From Actinospineispora acaciae DSM 45401 (GTDB lineage Bacteria; Actinomycetota; Actinomycetes; Mycobacteriales; Pseudonocardiaceae): a DNA stretch of 64,000 nucleotides. Location: the NCBI RefSeq assembly GCF_000620785.1, contig NZ_JIAI01000006.1:409609-473608 (forward strand), in the 5' to 3' direction. A program made the translations under genes and the position numbers. Each line of letters begins with the position of its first letter. The stretch's first letter is position 1. Of the stretch, positions 40,526 to 52,576 are shown piece after piece. The notes below the pieces were generated by a model. That model did not search any database. It was not told where the DNA came from and was given only the letters and a program-made list of their open reading frames with translations.

Positions 40526-40534
40526 GATCGGCGC

Positions 40535-41065
40535 ATGGGGAACGACCCGGTGCCGCCGCTGGCGGCCGAGGACCACGTCTGCGCCGGCTGCGGCGTCGAC
40601 TACGCCGCGCTCGACCTCGCCGAGGCCGAGCGGTTGATCGCCGAGGTGCCCGGGCGGCTGCGCGACCGGCTGGGCGGAGTGGAGGAGAGCCGGTATCGGC
40701 GCCGGCCCCGGCCGGACACCTGGTCGGCCGTCGAGTACCTCTGCCACCTGCGTGACCTGTACGCGACCAGCACCATCCGGCTGCACCGCGTGCGCACCGA
40801 GGACCGCCCGGTGTTCGAGCCGATGCTGAACGACCTGCGCGCCCGCCGGTTCCGCTACAACGAGCGGGACCCCGACACCGTGCTGGACGAGCTGGCTGCG
40901 AACGTCGCCGGCTTCCGGGAGGAGATGGCCAAGGTGTCGGGCGACGGGTGGGACCGGACGGGCAGCCGCCGGGCGGACGAGACCCGCACCGCGCGCTGGA
41001 TCGTCCGCCAGGCCGCCCACGAGGGCGTGCACCACGCCCGCGACATCGACGCCGTCCTGTCCTGA
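40535..41065 (+). CDS. DinB-family metal-binding protein
   Basis: This 176-residue four-helix protein has three histidines in DinB-like positions: YLCHLRDL, RQAAHEGVHHARDI. An N-terminal CAGC motif adds a possible zinc site. DinB proteins bind a metal and include thiol-dependent transferases (bacillithiol/mycothiol); a mycothiol-linked role is possible in an actinomycete. The ATG lies 9 bases after a perfect palindrome, so regulation by a dedicated repressor is likely. Confidence 0.82.
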   Translation: MGNDPVPPLAAEDHVCAGCGVDYAALDLAEAERLIAEVPGRLRDRLGGVEESRYRRRPRPDTWSAVEYLCHLRDLYATSTIRLHRVRTEDRPVFEPMLNDLRARRFRYNERDPDTVLDELAANVAGFREEMAKVSGDGWDRTGSRRADETRTARWIVRQAAHEGVHHARDIDAVLS

Positions 41066-41076
41066 AGCCGCGGCGG

Positions 41077-41826
41077 TCAGGCGGCGTGGTGGCGGGCGGC
41101 CGGGTCGGGGCGGCGGCGCTGGCGCTCGCGCCGTTCCAGCCGGTACGCGGGTGCCTCCGCCGGCTCGGCCTCGGCGCGCGTGTGTTGACGGATGGGGAAC
41201 GGGCGCAGCCGCGACGGGCCGGTGGACACGATCAGCACGATCAGCCCGAGCCCGGCGAGCACCAGGGCGTGTGCCACCACCCGGGGCGCGTCGACGTTGC
41301 CCCCGACCAGGTCCACGGCGCTGACCAGCGAGAGCACCAGCACGAAGCTGCCCAGCACCGGCAGCACCCCGGCCAGGTGGCGGACCCAGCGGGCGCCGGC
41401 CAGGAACGCGACGCCGAGCGCGAGGTTCCAGGCGGACGACTCGTGCGACATGTGGGCCAGGTCGGCGCCCAGGATGGAGTGGTGCGCGTGGCCGGCGGCG
41501 GTGTGCGGCAGCAGCAGCGCGAGCAGGCTCAGCGCGAGCTGCGCGGCACCGACGCCGGCCAGCGCCCAGCGGGCGGTCAGGTGCCAGCGCCGGCGGTGCG
41601 GGCGGGGGAGCTGGTCGAGTACGGACGCGAGCTGGCGGTCGGTCAGCCCGGGGCTCGGGTCCGCCGGTGCGGTGCGGGCCAGGCGGTTGACCCGCGCGGC
41701 CAGCTCGTACCAGCCGGCGCAGTCCGCGCAGGTCGCCAGGTGCGCGCGCGCCGGGCCCACGGCCTCCGGATCGGCCTGGCCGTCCATGTCGGCGGAGAGC
41801 AGCTCGCGGTAGCCGGCACACCCCAT
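41077..41826 (-). CDS. Zinc-finger membrane anti-sigma factor (copper locus)
   Basis: This 249-residue protein has an N-terminal zf-HC2/ZAS domain (YRELLSADMDGQADPEAV, then HLATCADC as the H-x3-C-x2-C site) and five or six membrane helices, one of which carries a His-rich loop (HTAAGHAHHS). It follows the sigma gene by 5 bases and probably holds that sigma at the membrane. The His-rich loop and the neighbouring copper genes suggest copper sensing; that is inference. Confidence 0.83.
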   Translation of the reverse strand: MGCAGYRELLSADMDGQADPEAVGPARAHLATCADCAGWYELAARVNRLARTAPADPSPGLTDRQLASVLDQLPRPHRRRWHLTARWALAGVGAAQLALSLLALLLPHTAAGHAHHSILGADLAHMSHESSAWNLALGVAFLAGARWVRHLAGVLPVLGSFVLVLSLVSAVDLVGGNVDAPRVVAHALVLAGLGLIVLIVSTGPSRLRPFPIRQHTRAEAEPAEAPAYRLERRERQRRRPDPAARHHAA

Positions 41827-41831
41827 GCCGG

Positions 41832-42398
41832 TCAAGTCGGGCGGGCGGCCCGCCTGGTTCCCGGGAGATCGTCGGACATCTGGGCGACCAGCTCGTCGCG
41901 GGCCCTGGCCACCCGCGACCGGATGGTCCCGACCGGGCAGCCGCACACCTCGGCGGCCTCCTGGTAGCTCAGCCCGAGCAGCTGGGTGAGCAGGAAGGCC
42001 AGGCGGCGGTCCGGGTCGAGCTGGTCGAGCATGGCGTGCAGGGCGACCGACTCGCCGAGGTCGGCGCCGTCGCGCGCGCCGGGGGCGTCCTCGACGGCGG
42101 CGTCCGGGTCGATCTGGGGCCTGACCTTGGCGGCGCGCAGCTGGTCGGCGGCGACCCGGCGGGCGATCGCGAGCAGCCAGGCCCGCACCGAGGACTCGGC
42201 CCGGAAGCCCGGCAGCGAACGGAACGCGCGGGCGTAGGTCTCCTGGGTGAGATCCTCGGCGACCGTGCGGTCGCTGAGCGCCACCAGCATCCGCCACACC
42301 TGCTGCTGGGTGTGCTCGACGAACCGGGTGGCGGCGTCCCGGTCACCCTCGCGGGCCCGCAGCGCCAGCTCGGTGAGCGCGTGGTCGTCCATGGCCAT
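41832..42398 (-). CDS. ECF sigma factor, SigC-like
   Basis: This 188-residue sigma factor has region 2 (VEHTQQQVWRMLVALSDRTVAEDLTQETYARAFRSLPGFR) and region 4 (LDPDRRLAFLLTQLLGLSYQEAAEVCGCPVGTIRSRVARAR). It heads the pair with the zinc-finger anti-sigma factor and lies downstream of a copper-handling operon. In Mycobacterium tuberculosis SigC controls copper-acquisition genes including a related P-type ATPase and CtaG-type proteins, so a similar role is likely here. Confidence 0.85.
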   Translation of the reverse strand: MAMDDHALTELALRAREGDRDAATRFVEHTQQQVWRMLVALSDRTVAEDLTQETYARAFRSLPGFRAESSVRAWLLAIARRVAADQLRAAKVRPQIDPDAAVEDAPGARDGADLGESVALHAMLDQLDPDRRLAFLLTQLLGLSYQEAAEVCGCPVGTIRSRVARARDELVAQMSDDLPGTRRAARPT

Positions 42399-42462
42399 GG
42401 ACCCTACGCAGCCGGACCGACGGCCGATGCCTCCGATGGGGTGTGGACGTCACGGCCGGGAA

Positions 42463-43833
42463 TCATCGCTCGGTGAGCTGGGTCACGCGTTGGGTACGGA
42501 CGGCGTCGATGAGCAAGAAGATCAGCAGCGAGCCGCCGAAGACGGGCAGGAACACGCCGAGCACGATCGCGACGCCCGCCAGGGCGAGCAGCGCGCCGAA
42601 GCTGGCCCTAGCGGGCCGTTCCGGGCGGTCACCGGCGCGGGCTCGGGGCACGGTGGGCCGGCGCAGCCACCACATCCGGTAACCCCAGACGATCATGCAG
42701 ATGAGGCCCAGCGCGAGCGCGGCCAGCGCGATCTGGCCCGGCACGCCGAACAGCAGGGCCATGTGGGCGTCGATGCCCCAGCGGGCCAGCTTGGCCATCA
42801 GCGGCCAGTCGGCGAACCGGAGCTGGTCGACGATCGCGCCGGTGGCCGGGTCCACGGCCACCGAGTCCTGCCGCACCGGCCAGCTCCGCTTGGCCTCCTG
42901 GACGACCCAGGCCTTGCCGGGCTTGGCGGTCGGCGTGATCTTGACCGGGTCGGCGAGGCCGTGCGCGCGGGCGGCCTGGTAGACCATCTGAGCGGTGCCG
43001 GCCAGGTCACCGGCCTGGGCTTGACCTGTGAGAGGCAGGGCGGTGTGGACGGTCGGTGTGCTCCAGCTCATCGCGGTGCGCAGCTCGTCGACGTTGTCGC
43101 CGGCGTACTTGGACCAGGTCATCCCCGTGGCGGACAGGAACAGCAGCCCGACCGCCGCCCACAGCCCCACCGCGGCGTGCCAGGACCGCAGCCGGACCCG
43201 GCCGCCGGCGCGGAACTCCGGGGCCAGGGTGCGCCGGATCCGGCGGGCGCGCCGGCGCCTGGCCACCCAGATGGCCAGCCCGCTGAGCACCAGCACCCAC
43301 AGCCAACTGGCGGCCAGCTCGCTGTAGAACCGGCCGACCGCGCCGAGGTGCAGGTTGCGGTGCAGGTCGTCGAACCAGGCGCGCACCGGCAGCCACTCGC
43401 CGAAGGTGTCCAGGGTGCCGTGTGACCGGCCGGAGTACGGGTCGACGAACACCGTGTGCGTCCAGTCGTCCGGCAGCGCCGGGTCGGTGAAGACCACCCG
43501 CGTGGTGCCGTCCGGCGCGGCCGGCGGCCGGATCTCGGTCACCGTGCCGGGCGGCGCGGCGGCCAGCGCGGCGGACACCTGGGCCTGCAGCGGCAGCTGA
43601 CGGGCGTCGGGCGGGACGTCCACCCGCAGCTGCTCGCGGTGCACCAGCGGCTCGAGCTGCGGCGTGATCGTGTACAACAGCCCGGTGACCGCCGTGACCA
43701 GCAGGAACGGGCCAACGAACAGCCCGACGTAGAAGTGCAGCCGCATCACCAGCGGCCGCAGCTCGCGCCACCACCAGCTCTGGGCGGGCCGGGTTTCGCG
43801 CGCGGCGGGTGGAGACAGCGTGATGTCCGACAT
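42463..43833 (-). CDS. PepSY-domain membrane protein
   Basis: This 456-residue protein is a PepSY-associated TM protein: an N-terminal helix (LHFYVGLFVGPFLLVTAVTGLLY), PepSY-like periplasmic regions (VFVDPYSGRSHGTLDTFGEWLP), a DLHRNLHLG motif before the next helix, and AAVGLWAAVGLLFLSATGMTW. These proteins act in metal (iron or copper) reduction or transfer at the membrane. It follows the DUF5134 gene by 9 bases in the same operon. Context favours a role in copper uptake or delivery. Confidence 0.88.
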   Translation of the reverse strand: MSDITLSPPAARETRPAQSWWWRELRPLVMRLHFYVGLFVGPFLLVTAVTGLLYTITPQLEPLVHREQLRVDVPPDARQLPLQAQVSAALAAAPPGTVTEIRPPAAPDGTTRVVFTDPALPDDWTHTVFVDPYSGRSHGTLDTFGEWLPVRAWFDDLHRNLHLGAVGRFYSELAASWLWVLVLSGLAIWVARRRRARRIRRTLAPEFRAGGRVRLRSWHAAVGLWAAVGLLFLSATGMTWSKYAGDNVDELRTAMSWSTPTVHTALPLTGQAQAGDLAGTAQMVYQAARAHGLADPVKITPTAKPGKAWVVQEAKRSWPVRQDSVAVDPATGAIVDQLRFADWPLMAKLARWGIDAHMALLFGVPGQIALAALALGLICMIVWGYRMWWLRRPTVPRARAGDRPERPARASFGALLALAGVAIVLGVFLPVFGGSLLIFLLIDAVRTQRVTQLTER

Positions 43834-43842
43834 GCGTGACTC

Positions 43843-44586
43843 CTAAATCATGGTGACGAACATGGCGGCCATCCCGAGGCTCATCGCCAGGTGGCACACC
43901 GCCTCGGAGCGCGGGGTCAGCGCCGCGAGCATCCGTTTCGCCGGCGCGTCGACCGGCCGGTGCCGCACCGCCCGGACGGCCCAGAACGCGGCCGCCACCA
44001 CCAGCGCGCCGATGCAGGCCACCGTCAGCGCCACCGCCCACCACGGGACGGGGACCGGCGCGACGGGAGCCCCGCCGACCGCCGCCTCGGCCTGACCACC
44101 GTGCCCGGCATGACCGGCGTGCCCGCCGCCCGAACCCCCCGGTCCGGCGGCGCCACCCATCAGCACCGGCATCCCGGCCACCATCCAGATCATGGTCACC
44201 GACATGAGCAGGTGGAACTCGGCGGCCGGGCAGGCATGCCGGGCGGTCACCCCCTGCCGGCGGCTCACCAGCCGGGACAGGAAGTACCCGGCGAACACGG
44301 TGAACGCCACGATCTGTGTCACCTCGGCGGCCGGCCCGCCGTAGGCCCACACCATCGCGAGCATGGCCAGGCTCATCACCAGGTGCGACAGCTCGGCCAC
44401 CTGGTCGCCGTAAAAACCATGGGCGTGCGCCAGCCCGGCCCGCAGCGCCGCCCACCGCAGCAGCGCGTAGCCACCCGTCGCGGCGTACAGCACGGTGAGC
44501 AGCGCGCTCAGCGGAACCGATGAGATCACGCGGTGCAAGTCAGCGCGGGGAGCCGGTGAGTTCCCTGTCACTCGTAAGGGTGACAC
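43843..44586 (-). CDS. DUF5134 membrane protein
   Basis: This 247-residue protein has about six membrane helices, with His and Met residues in and near them (ELSHLVMSLAMLAMV; AEFHLLMSVTMIWMVAGMPVLM; CHLAMSLGMAAMFVTMI) and a periplasmic His/Gly-rich loop (GGGHAGHAGHGG). Such residues suit copper binding. The family's role is unknown but it recurs beside CtaG and copper ATPase genes in actinobacteria. The start overlaps the CopD-CtaG gene end by 47 bases. Confidence 0.8.
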   Translation of the reverse strand: MSPLRVTGNSPAPRADLHRVISSVPLSALLTVLYAATGGYALLRWAALRAGLAHAHGFYGDQVAELSHLVMSLAMLAMVWAYGGPAAEVTQIVAFTVFAGYFLSRLVSRRQGVTARHACPAAEFHLLMSVTMIWMVAGMPVLMGGAAGPGGSGGGHAGHAGHGGQAEAAVGGAPVAPVPVPWWAVALTVACIGALVVAAAFWAVRAVRHRPVDAPAKRMLAALTPRSEAVCHLAMSLGMAAMFVTMI

Positions 44587-46428
44587 CGTTCACATCGCGG
44601 ACGGCGGTCCTGTCGTCCCGGGCCCATCGCGTCACCAGCGCGACCACCGCGACCAGCACCGGCAGCTCGCCGAGCGCCCAGGCCAGCACCGCCCCGAGCC
44701 GCTGGTCGGCGAGCGGATCGGGCACGAACGGCAGGTCCAACGACCCGTAGTACACGCCCGCGACCGGCACCGCCCGCCCCAGCAGCCACGCGGAGAACGC
44801 GGCGTGCAGGCCCATCACGGCGAACACCATGACGATCTGGCCGATCGGCGGCAGCGCGCGCCGCCCCGGCACCGACCCGCCGCGCCCGAGCACGCTCCAG
44901 AACAGCGCCAGGCCGGCCAGGAACACCGAGGAGTTCATCGCCAGGTGCGCCCAGTGCTCGCGCACGATCGCGTCGAACAGGCCGGTGGGGTAGAGGCCGA
45001 ACAGCATGATCGCGGTGGCGGCCAGCGCGGCGACCGGGTTGGCGGCCAGCCGCGCGGCGGGGGTGTCCAGCAGCGCGGCCAGCCGCCGGCCGGTCGGATC
45101 CGCGCTCGCCCGCCGCGCCAGGGTCAGCCCGTGGCCGAGCACCAGCAGCGCCGGCGCCAGGCTGGCCAGCAGCATGTGCTGGACCATGTGCACGCTGAAC
45201 ACCGCCGGCCCGTAGTTGCCCAGGCCCGACGAGGTGGCCACCAGCAGCACCGCGCAGCCGGCCAGCCACGCCGCCGTGTACCTGGCCGGCCACCGCTCGC
45301 CGGCCAGCCGCCGCAGCCGCCGCACGCCGAGCAGGTAGACCACGGCGGCCAGCCCGGCCAGCGAGCCGAGCACCAGGTCGAGCCGCCAGCGCACCGTCAG
45401 GTCCAGCGCGGTCATGGTGGCCGGCAGGTCGTGCCCGAGCATGTAGATGTGCCGGCTGGGCTGGTAGCCGAGCTCGGCCGGCGGGATGATCCGGGTCATC
45501 GCGGTGTCCAGGCACGCCGCGATGACCAGCAGCGCCACCTCCAGGGCCGCCAGCCGCCGCGCCCCTGCCCGCGCCCGGAGTATCACCACCCCTGTCAGCG
45601 CCGCCAGCACCGCCGCCGAGGCCAGCACCAGCCGCCCGTACCCGCTGCCGACCAGCTCGGCCGGCCCGACCGGTCCCATCGCGTACGCCGTGGAGACGAC
45701 CCCGGTGGCGGCCACGATCGGCAGCCACCAGCGCGCCAGCGCGGCATGCCGGCGCGCCACCGCCCGCCGCGCCCGACCGGTCAGCACGACCAGCGCGCCG
45801 CCCAGCCAGAGCAGCGCGGCCAGCAGGCGCAGGGCGAGCGCGTCGCCGGCGATGTCGTGCGAGCGCTGGGCGTTGGTGGCGGCGGTCAGCGCCACGCACA
45901 GCGGCCCGGCCAGCGCGAACAGCAGCAGCCCGACCGCGCCGCGCCAGCTCAGCACCCAGCCGGCCAGCCCGGCGACCAGCATCGCGACGGCGGCGTCGAG
46001 CAGCCACCCGGCGGCCGGCTGGATCTGGTCCAGGCCGACCAGCAGCGCCGGGCCGTTGACCAGCGCCTGGCCCGGGCCGATTCCGGTGTTCTCCAGCACG
46101 GTGAGCACCGCGACCGCCGCCGAGGCCAGCGCGTGCGCCAGCGACCACCACCGCGCGGCGCGCAGCCCCGCGTAGCCGGACGCGGACACCGGCGCGTCCC
46201 GGTCGGCCTCGCCGGGGGCCAGCGCGGCGGCCAGCAGCAGGCACCCTATGCAGGCCGCGCCGGTGCCCAGCGCCAGCACTCGGGCGAACGGCAACCCGAC
46301 GTCCACCACCGGCCCCGGCTCGGGCAGCCCGAACCGCCCGGCCAGGCTCGGCGCCAGCGCGGCGACCAGGCCGCCGGTGAGCGCGGCCGCCAGGCTCAAC
46401 CCGGCCAGACCGAGGACGAAGAACGCCC

Positions 46429-46432
<4 letters not shown>
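44540..46432 (-). CDS. CopD-CtaG fusion protein
   Basis: This 630-residue membrane protein joins an N-terminal CopD-type copper-import region (about 1-300, with GPALLVGLDQIQPAAGWLL and NAQRSHDIAGDALALRLLAALLWLGGALVVL) to a C-terminal CtaG-type cytochrome c oxidase assembly region (SVHMVQHMLLASLAPALLVLGHGL; HWAHLAMNSSVFLAGLALFW; MGLHAAFSAWLLG). The conserved His residues are likely copper ligands. It probably carries copper across or within the membrane to cuproenzymes. ATG 46432 overlaps the ATPase stop; open frame beyond it is only an antisense shadow. Confidence 0.87.
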
Positions 46433-48686
<2,254 letters not shown>

Positions 48687-48690
<4 letters not shown>

Positions 48691-49625
48691 CTCCTAGGGG
48701 TCCGCCGGTCATGCAGCGCGGCCAGCGTCGCGTTGTAGGCGTCCAGCGCCCGTTGGTCGTCGTCGATATCGGCTTCTGTGGTGTCACCGAGGACGGCACG
48801 CCGGCGCGCGGACTCCAACCACCCGCCGAGCCCCTGCCGCTCGCCGCTGGCCCGGCCCCACTGCACGGCCACCAGGATCATCAGCAACATCATCAGCAGG
48901 TCGCCGCCGAACCACATGATCGCCCCGGCGGCCTGCTGGTCGCCCAGGGCCGTCGGCCCCCAACCCGGGTGGGTCGACGCGTACGCCGGTGCCAGCGGGC
49001 GCCCGGTCATCATCAGCGCCACCCCGGTCAGGGTGTCCGCGCCCATCCCGAGCAGGAGCACCACGAACCGCAGCAGGTACGCCAGCTCCCACGGCCCGCG
49101 CTCGGAGCCGACCAGCGGCAGGAAGTACAACCACCCGGTGACCAGGTACAGCGCCAGCTCGACCCCGCGCACCCAGCCGTTGGTCGCCGACACCTGCTGA
49201 AACCCGGTCAGGTGGGTGAGCACCACCACCGCCGTGTACGCCGCGAGCCCGACCATCGGCCCGGTGGCCCACCGCGCCGCCGGCCCGCCCAGCGCCCGCT
49301 CCACCCGCGCCCCGAACGGCGCCGAGCACAGCAGCTCCAGCGGCCGCGCCCACAGCACCAGCACCGGCACCACCATGATCAGCAGCAGGTGCTGGACCAT
49401 GTGCACCCAGAACAGCACCTCGGCGTACCCCCCGACCGGGCCGTCCAGCGAGACCACCAGCACCGCCATCGCCAGCACCCAGCTCGCGGCCCGCCACCCC
49501 GTCCTCGACGCTCGCACCGCCAGCCACAGGTACCCGGCCGTCGCCACCAGCACACAGCCGGCCGCCACCGGCGAGGGCGCCCAGCTCGCGAGCACCTCTG
49601 TCCAGCTCGGTGCGCTGTGCCTCAC
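48687..49625 (-). CDS. CtaG-type cytochrome c oxidase assembly protein
   Basis: This 312-residue protein has seven or so membrane helices with the caa3_CtaG signature: FWVHMVQHLLLIMVVPVLVLWARPLELL, LTHLTGFQQ, and MWFGGDLLMMLLMILV. The His residues in HMVQH are probable copper ligands. The C-terminal tail is charged and cytoplasmic. It is the first gene of the minus-strand copper operon (GTG start) and overlaps the ATPase gene by four bases. Confidence 0.9.
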
Positions 49626-49765
49626 GGCGGTGAACTCCAGTGAACGATCATCGTGCCGAGGGGGAGCTCTCGGTGGCCGGCGGGAGCCGTCCGGTCCTCA
49701 AGTCGAGCGGGCGTCCGCGTTGGTTCCCGGCTGTTCGGAAGGTCTCAGTGGACGGTCGGCTCAGG

Positions 49766-49813
49766 ACCCGTGAGTGGTTAGCGTTGCTATGACAACGCTA
49801 ACCACTCACGGGT
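49766..49813. terminator. Perfect 21-bp inverted repeat
   Basis: Arms 49766-49786 and 49793-49813 are perfectly complementary with a 6-base loop. The right arm overlaps the stop of the minus-strand pseudogene. It is probably the terminator for that gene and insulates the copper operon promoter. Confidence 0.75.
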
Positions 49814-50174
49814 GCGAGGGCGGGGGCCACGCGCGCGGACCCGATGCCCCGGTCGGGCTTGCCCAGCCGGAAGCGGACCCGGTCCTTGAGCACGGTGCCG
49901 GACTCGGCCTGGCCGTCGGTGAGCGGCTCGCCGGCGAACAGGGTGAACGTCCAGCGCTCGTTGCGCTCGCAGTCCGGCGGCCGCCGACCGCACTGCAGCA
50001 CTCGCGCGCCCCAGACCGCCACTGTCCGTCACTGAACGCCGTCTCGAGGTAACCGCTCGTAATCGCCGGCAGCCCCGCCGCCGCGACCCACCCGGCCACC
50101 GACGGACACCGCGCCCACCCGGACTCCGCCAGCAACCCGACCTGCTCGGCCCTGAAGCTCTCGAACGACGCCAC
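49798..50174 (-). pseudogene. Frameshifted hypothetical gene
   Basis: One frame reads MASFESFRAEQVGLLAESGW…ITSGYLETAFSDGQ. Near 50022-50030 the protein-like sequence passes to the next frame as VAVWGARVLQCGRRPPDC…WTFTLFAGEPLTDG…KDRVRFRLGKP up to a stop at 49798. Both parts look like one protein of about 125 residues broken by a single-base change. The family is unknown. A true frameshift and a sequencing error cannot be told apart here. Confidence 0.6.
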
Positions 50175-50180
50175 GAACCG

Positions 50181-51557
50181 TCAACGAGACGGCAGCAGCG
50201 GCGCAACCGGGCGTTCGCCGGCCACGCCGACGAGCGCGAGCACCGTCAGGAACGTGCTCTGCGGGCCGAGGTGGGCGTCCTTGGGGTCGAACCACTCCTT
50301 GTCGGTGAACGAGTGGGTGTTCCCCTCGCCGCCCCCGCCGCCCAGCCGCAGCGCCGGGATGCCCTTGCTGATCGGCAGGTTCGCGTCCGTGCTGGACGGG
50401 GTGTCCAGCGTGGTCTTCTGGCCGAGCGCGGTCGCGGCGGCGAACGAGGCCTGCACCATCGGCGAGTTCGGGTCCTGGTTGCCGGCCGGCCGGTCGCCGA
50501 TCAGCTCGGTCTTCACGGTGACCTTCTTGTCGGCCGGCGCGTTCCAGCGCGCGTTCTCCTCGTCGGCGGCGACCTGCGCCATCGGCAGGAGTTGGTCCTC
50601 CAGCGCCTTGAGCGCGGCGGGGTCGTTGGAGCGCATGTCCACCTGCATGCTCGCGGTGCCGGCGATCGCGTTCACCGACGTCCCGCCCTCGACCACGCCG
50701 ACGGTGAACGTGGTCTTGGGCTGGGCGGGGGTCCGGATCTCGGCGATGCGCGCGATCGCCCGCCCCATCGCGTGCAGCGAGCTGGGCCGGCCGAAGTCGC
50801 CGAAGCTGTGCCCGCCGGGGCCGGGGAAGGAGATCTTGTACCGGCGGCTGCCGGTGGCCTGGTAGGTGATCTGGTCCGGCGCGCCCGGCTCGATCGTGAT
50901 GAACCCGTCGACCTGCTGGTTCTCCGCGAAGAAGCCCTTCACCCCGCGCAGGTCACCCAGCCCCTCCTCGCCGACGGTGCCGCCGAAGATCACGTCGCCC
51001 TGGGTCTGGATGCCGCTCTCGCGCAGCGCCCGCACCACCCCGAGCAGCGCGGCAAGGCCCCGGGCGTCGTCGGAGATGCCCGGCCCGTAGTACTTGCCGT
51101 CCTTCTGCTCCACCTTCACGTCCGTGCCCGGCGGGAACACCGTGTCCAGGTGCGCGGAGACGAACAGCGTCGGGCCGCCGCCGCTGCCCCGGCGCAGTCC
51201 GTACACGTTGCCCGTCTTGTCGCGGTGGACGTCCTCCAGCCCGAGCTCGGTCAGCCGGCGCAGGTAGTCCGCCGCCCGCTGGTCCTCGTGGAACGGTGGC
51301 GACGGGATCTCGCTCATCGTCACCTGCTCGGCGACCGTCGCCTGGTGGTCGCGCTCGATGAACTCCAACCCCTTGCGGACCGCCGGCAGCTCCTTGATCG
51401 CGCCGACGGCCTGGGTCACCGGCGCCGACGCCGCGTACGGGGGCGGGGCCGCCGGCGGGCTCGCGCCGCGCGTCTCGCCACCGCCGCAGCCGACCACCCC
51501 GAGCCCGACCACCCCCGCCACCGCCGTCAGCCTGGAGATGAAACCTGCACGAGCCAT
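50181..51557 (-). CDS. M20-family metallopeptidase, lipoprotein
   Basis: This 458-residue protein has a lipoprotein signal (LTAVAGVVGLGVVGC with the lipobox Cys at about 24) and an M20 peptidase domain: SAHLDTVFPPG (zinc His/Asp), GPGISDDARGLAALLG (bridging Asp), GEEGLGDL (catalytic Glu and ligand), and GGHSFGDFG in the dimerisation part. A late ligand is in NTHSF. It should cleave peptides or dipeptide-like substrates outside the cell. It lies after the frameshifted gene's start by 6 bases, on the same strand. Confidence 0.9.
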   Translation of the reverse strand: MARAGFISRLTAVAGVVGLGVVGCGGGETRGASPPAAPPPYAASAPVTQAVGAIKELPAVRKGLEFIERDHQATVAEQVTMSEIPSPPFHEDQRAADYLRRLTELGLEDVHRDKTGNVYGLRRGSGGGPTLFVSAHLDTVFPPGTDVKVEQKDGKYYGPGISDDARGLAALLGVVRALRESGIQTQGDVIFGGTVGEEGLGDLRGVKGFFAENQQVDGFITIEPGAPDQITYQATGSRRYKISFPGPGGHSFGDFGRPSSLHAMGRAIARIAEIRTPAQPKTTFTVGVVEGGTSVNAIAGTASMQVDMRSNDPAALKALEDQLLPMAQVAADEENARWNAPADKKVTVKTELIGDRPAGNQDPNSPMVQASFAAATALGQKTTLDTPSSTDANLPISKGIPALRLGGGGGEGNTHSFTDKEWFDPKDAHLGPQSTFLTVLALVGVAGERPVAPLLPSR

Positions 51558-51646
51558 GGGCCGGCCTCCCGAACGTCGATGTTCCGGTCCCGCTGATCAA
51601 AACCCGAGTACGTTGACACCGCAACTTGCCGACCGAGGGGAGACGT

Positions 51647-52576
51647 ATGGACGCGGCGGTGGTGACCGGCGGCGGCAGCGGGATCGGCAGGGCGACGGTG
51701 CTGCGGCTGCTGGCGGCGGGGCGCCCGGTGGTGCTGGCCGAGGTGAACGAGCGCAGCGCGGAGGAGACGCTGCGGCTGGCCGGGGACGCGCCGGTGGAGT
51801 GGGTGCGTACGGACGTGCGCAGCGAGGACGATGTGGCGGCCGCGCTGGAGTTCGCCCGCGAGCGGTTCGGGCGGCTGGGCTGCGTGGTGAACAACGCGGG
51901 CGTCGGCGGCGCGTTCGGACCGATCACCGAGCTGGACAGCGACGACTGGGACTACACGTTCCAGATCCTGGTGCGCGCGGTGTTCTACGGGCTCAAGCAC
52001 GGCGCGCGGATCATGCGCGAACAGGGCGGCGGCGGCAGCGTGGTGAACGTCGCCTCGGTCGCGGCGTTCAGCAGCGGGCTGGGGCCGACGGCGTACTCCT
52101 CGGCCAAGGCCGCCGTGATCAACCTGACCAGGTGCGCGGCCGCCGAGCTGGCCCCGGACCGGATCCGGGTCAACGCCGTGTGCCCCGGCGCCATCCACAC
52201 CCCGCTGCTGGTGGCCGACCGCACCGAAGGCGCCGAGGAACGGCTGGCCGGCATGCAGCCCTGGCCCGACCACGGCCGCCCGGACCACATCGCGGCCGCG
52301 ATCGCGTTCCTGGCCGGCGAGGACGCCGGGTTCGTGACGGGGGAGTCGCTGGTGGTGGACGGCGGCATGATCGCGGCCGGCCCGGGCCCGCTGCTGGCCG
52401 AGAAGTTCGGCACCGACCCCCGGCTGCGCGGCCTGGTCGGGGTGAACCACGGCTCGACGGGCCGCGAGTCGGTGGTCCGCCGGCGGGTGTCAGACCAGGG
52501 GACGGCCGGTGCTGACGCGCCGGCGCAGGTCCCAGAGCACGGCGTTGAAGGGGAAGGCGCGCAGCACCGGGGGTGA
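51647..52576 (+). CDS. Short-chain dehydrogenase/reductase
   Basis: This 309-residue SDR has TGGGSGIG, NNAGVGG, catalytic Ser in NVASVAAFSSG, YSSAK and NAVCPGAIHTP, with VVDGGMIAAG at the usual C-terminus. About 50 additional residues follow and overlap the convergent DUF2236 gene by 87 bases; that tail has poor composition. ATG 51647 has a GAGGGGAG site upstream. The substrate is unknown. Confidence 0.85.
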   Translation: MDAAVVTGGGSGIGRATVLRLLAAGRPVVLAEVNERSAEETLRLAGDAPVEWVRTDVRSEDDVAAALEFARERFGRLGCVVNNAGVGGAFGPITELDSDDWDYTFQILVRAVFYGLKHGARIMREQGGGGSVVNVASVAAFSSGLGPTAYSSAKAAVINLTRCAAAELAPDRIRVNAVCPGAIHTPLLVADRTEGAEERLAGMQPWPDHGRPDHIAAAIAFLAGEDAGFVTGESLVVDGGMIAAGPGPLLAEKFGTDPRLRGLVGVNHGSTGRESVVRRRVSDQGTAGADAPAQVPEHGVEGEGAQHRG

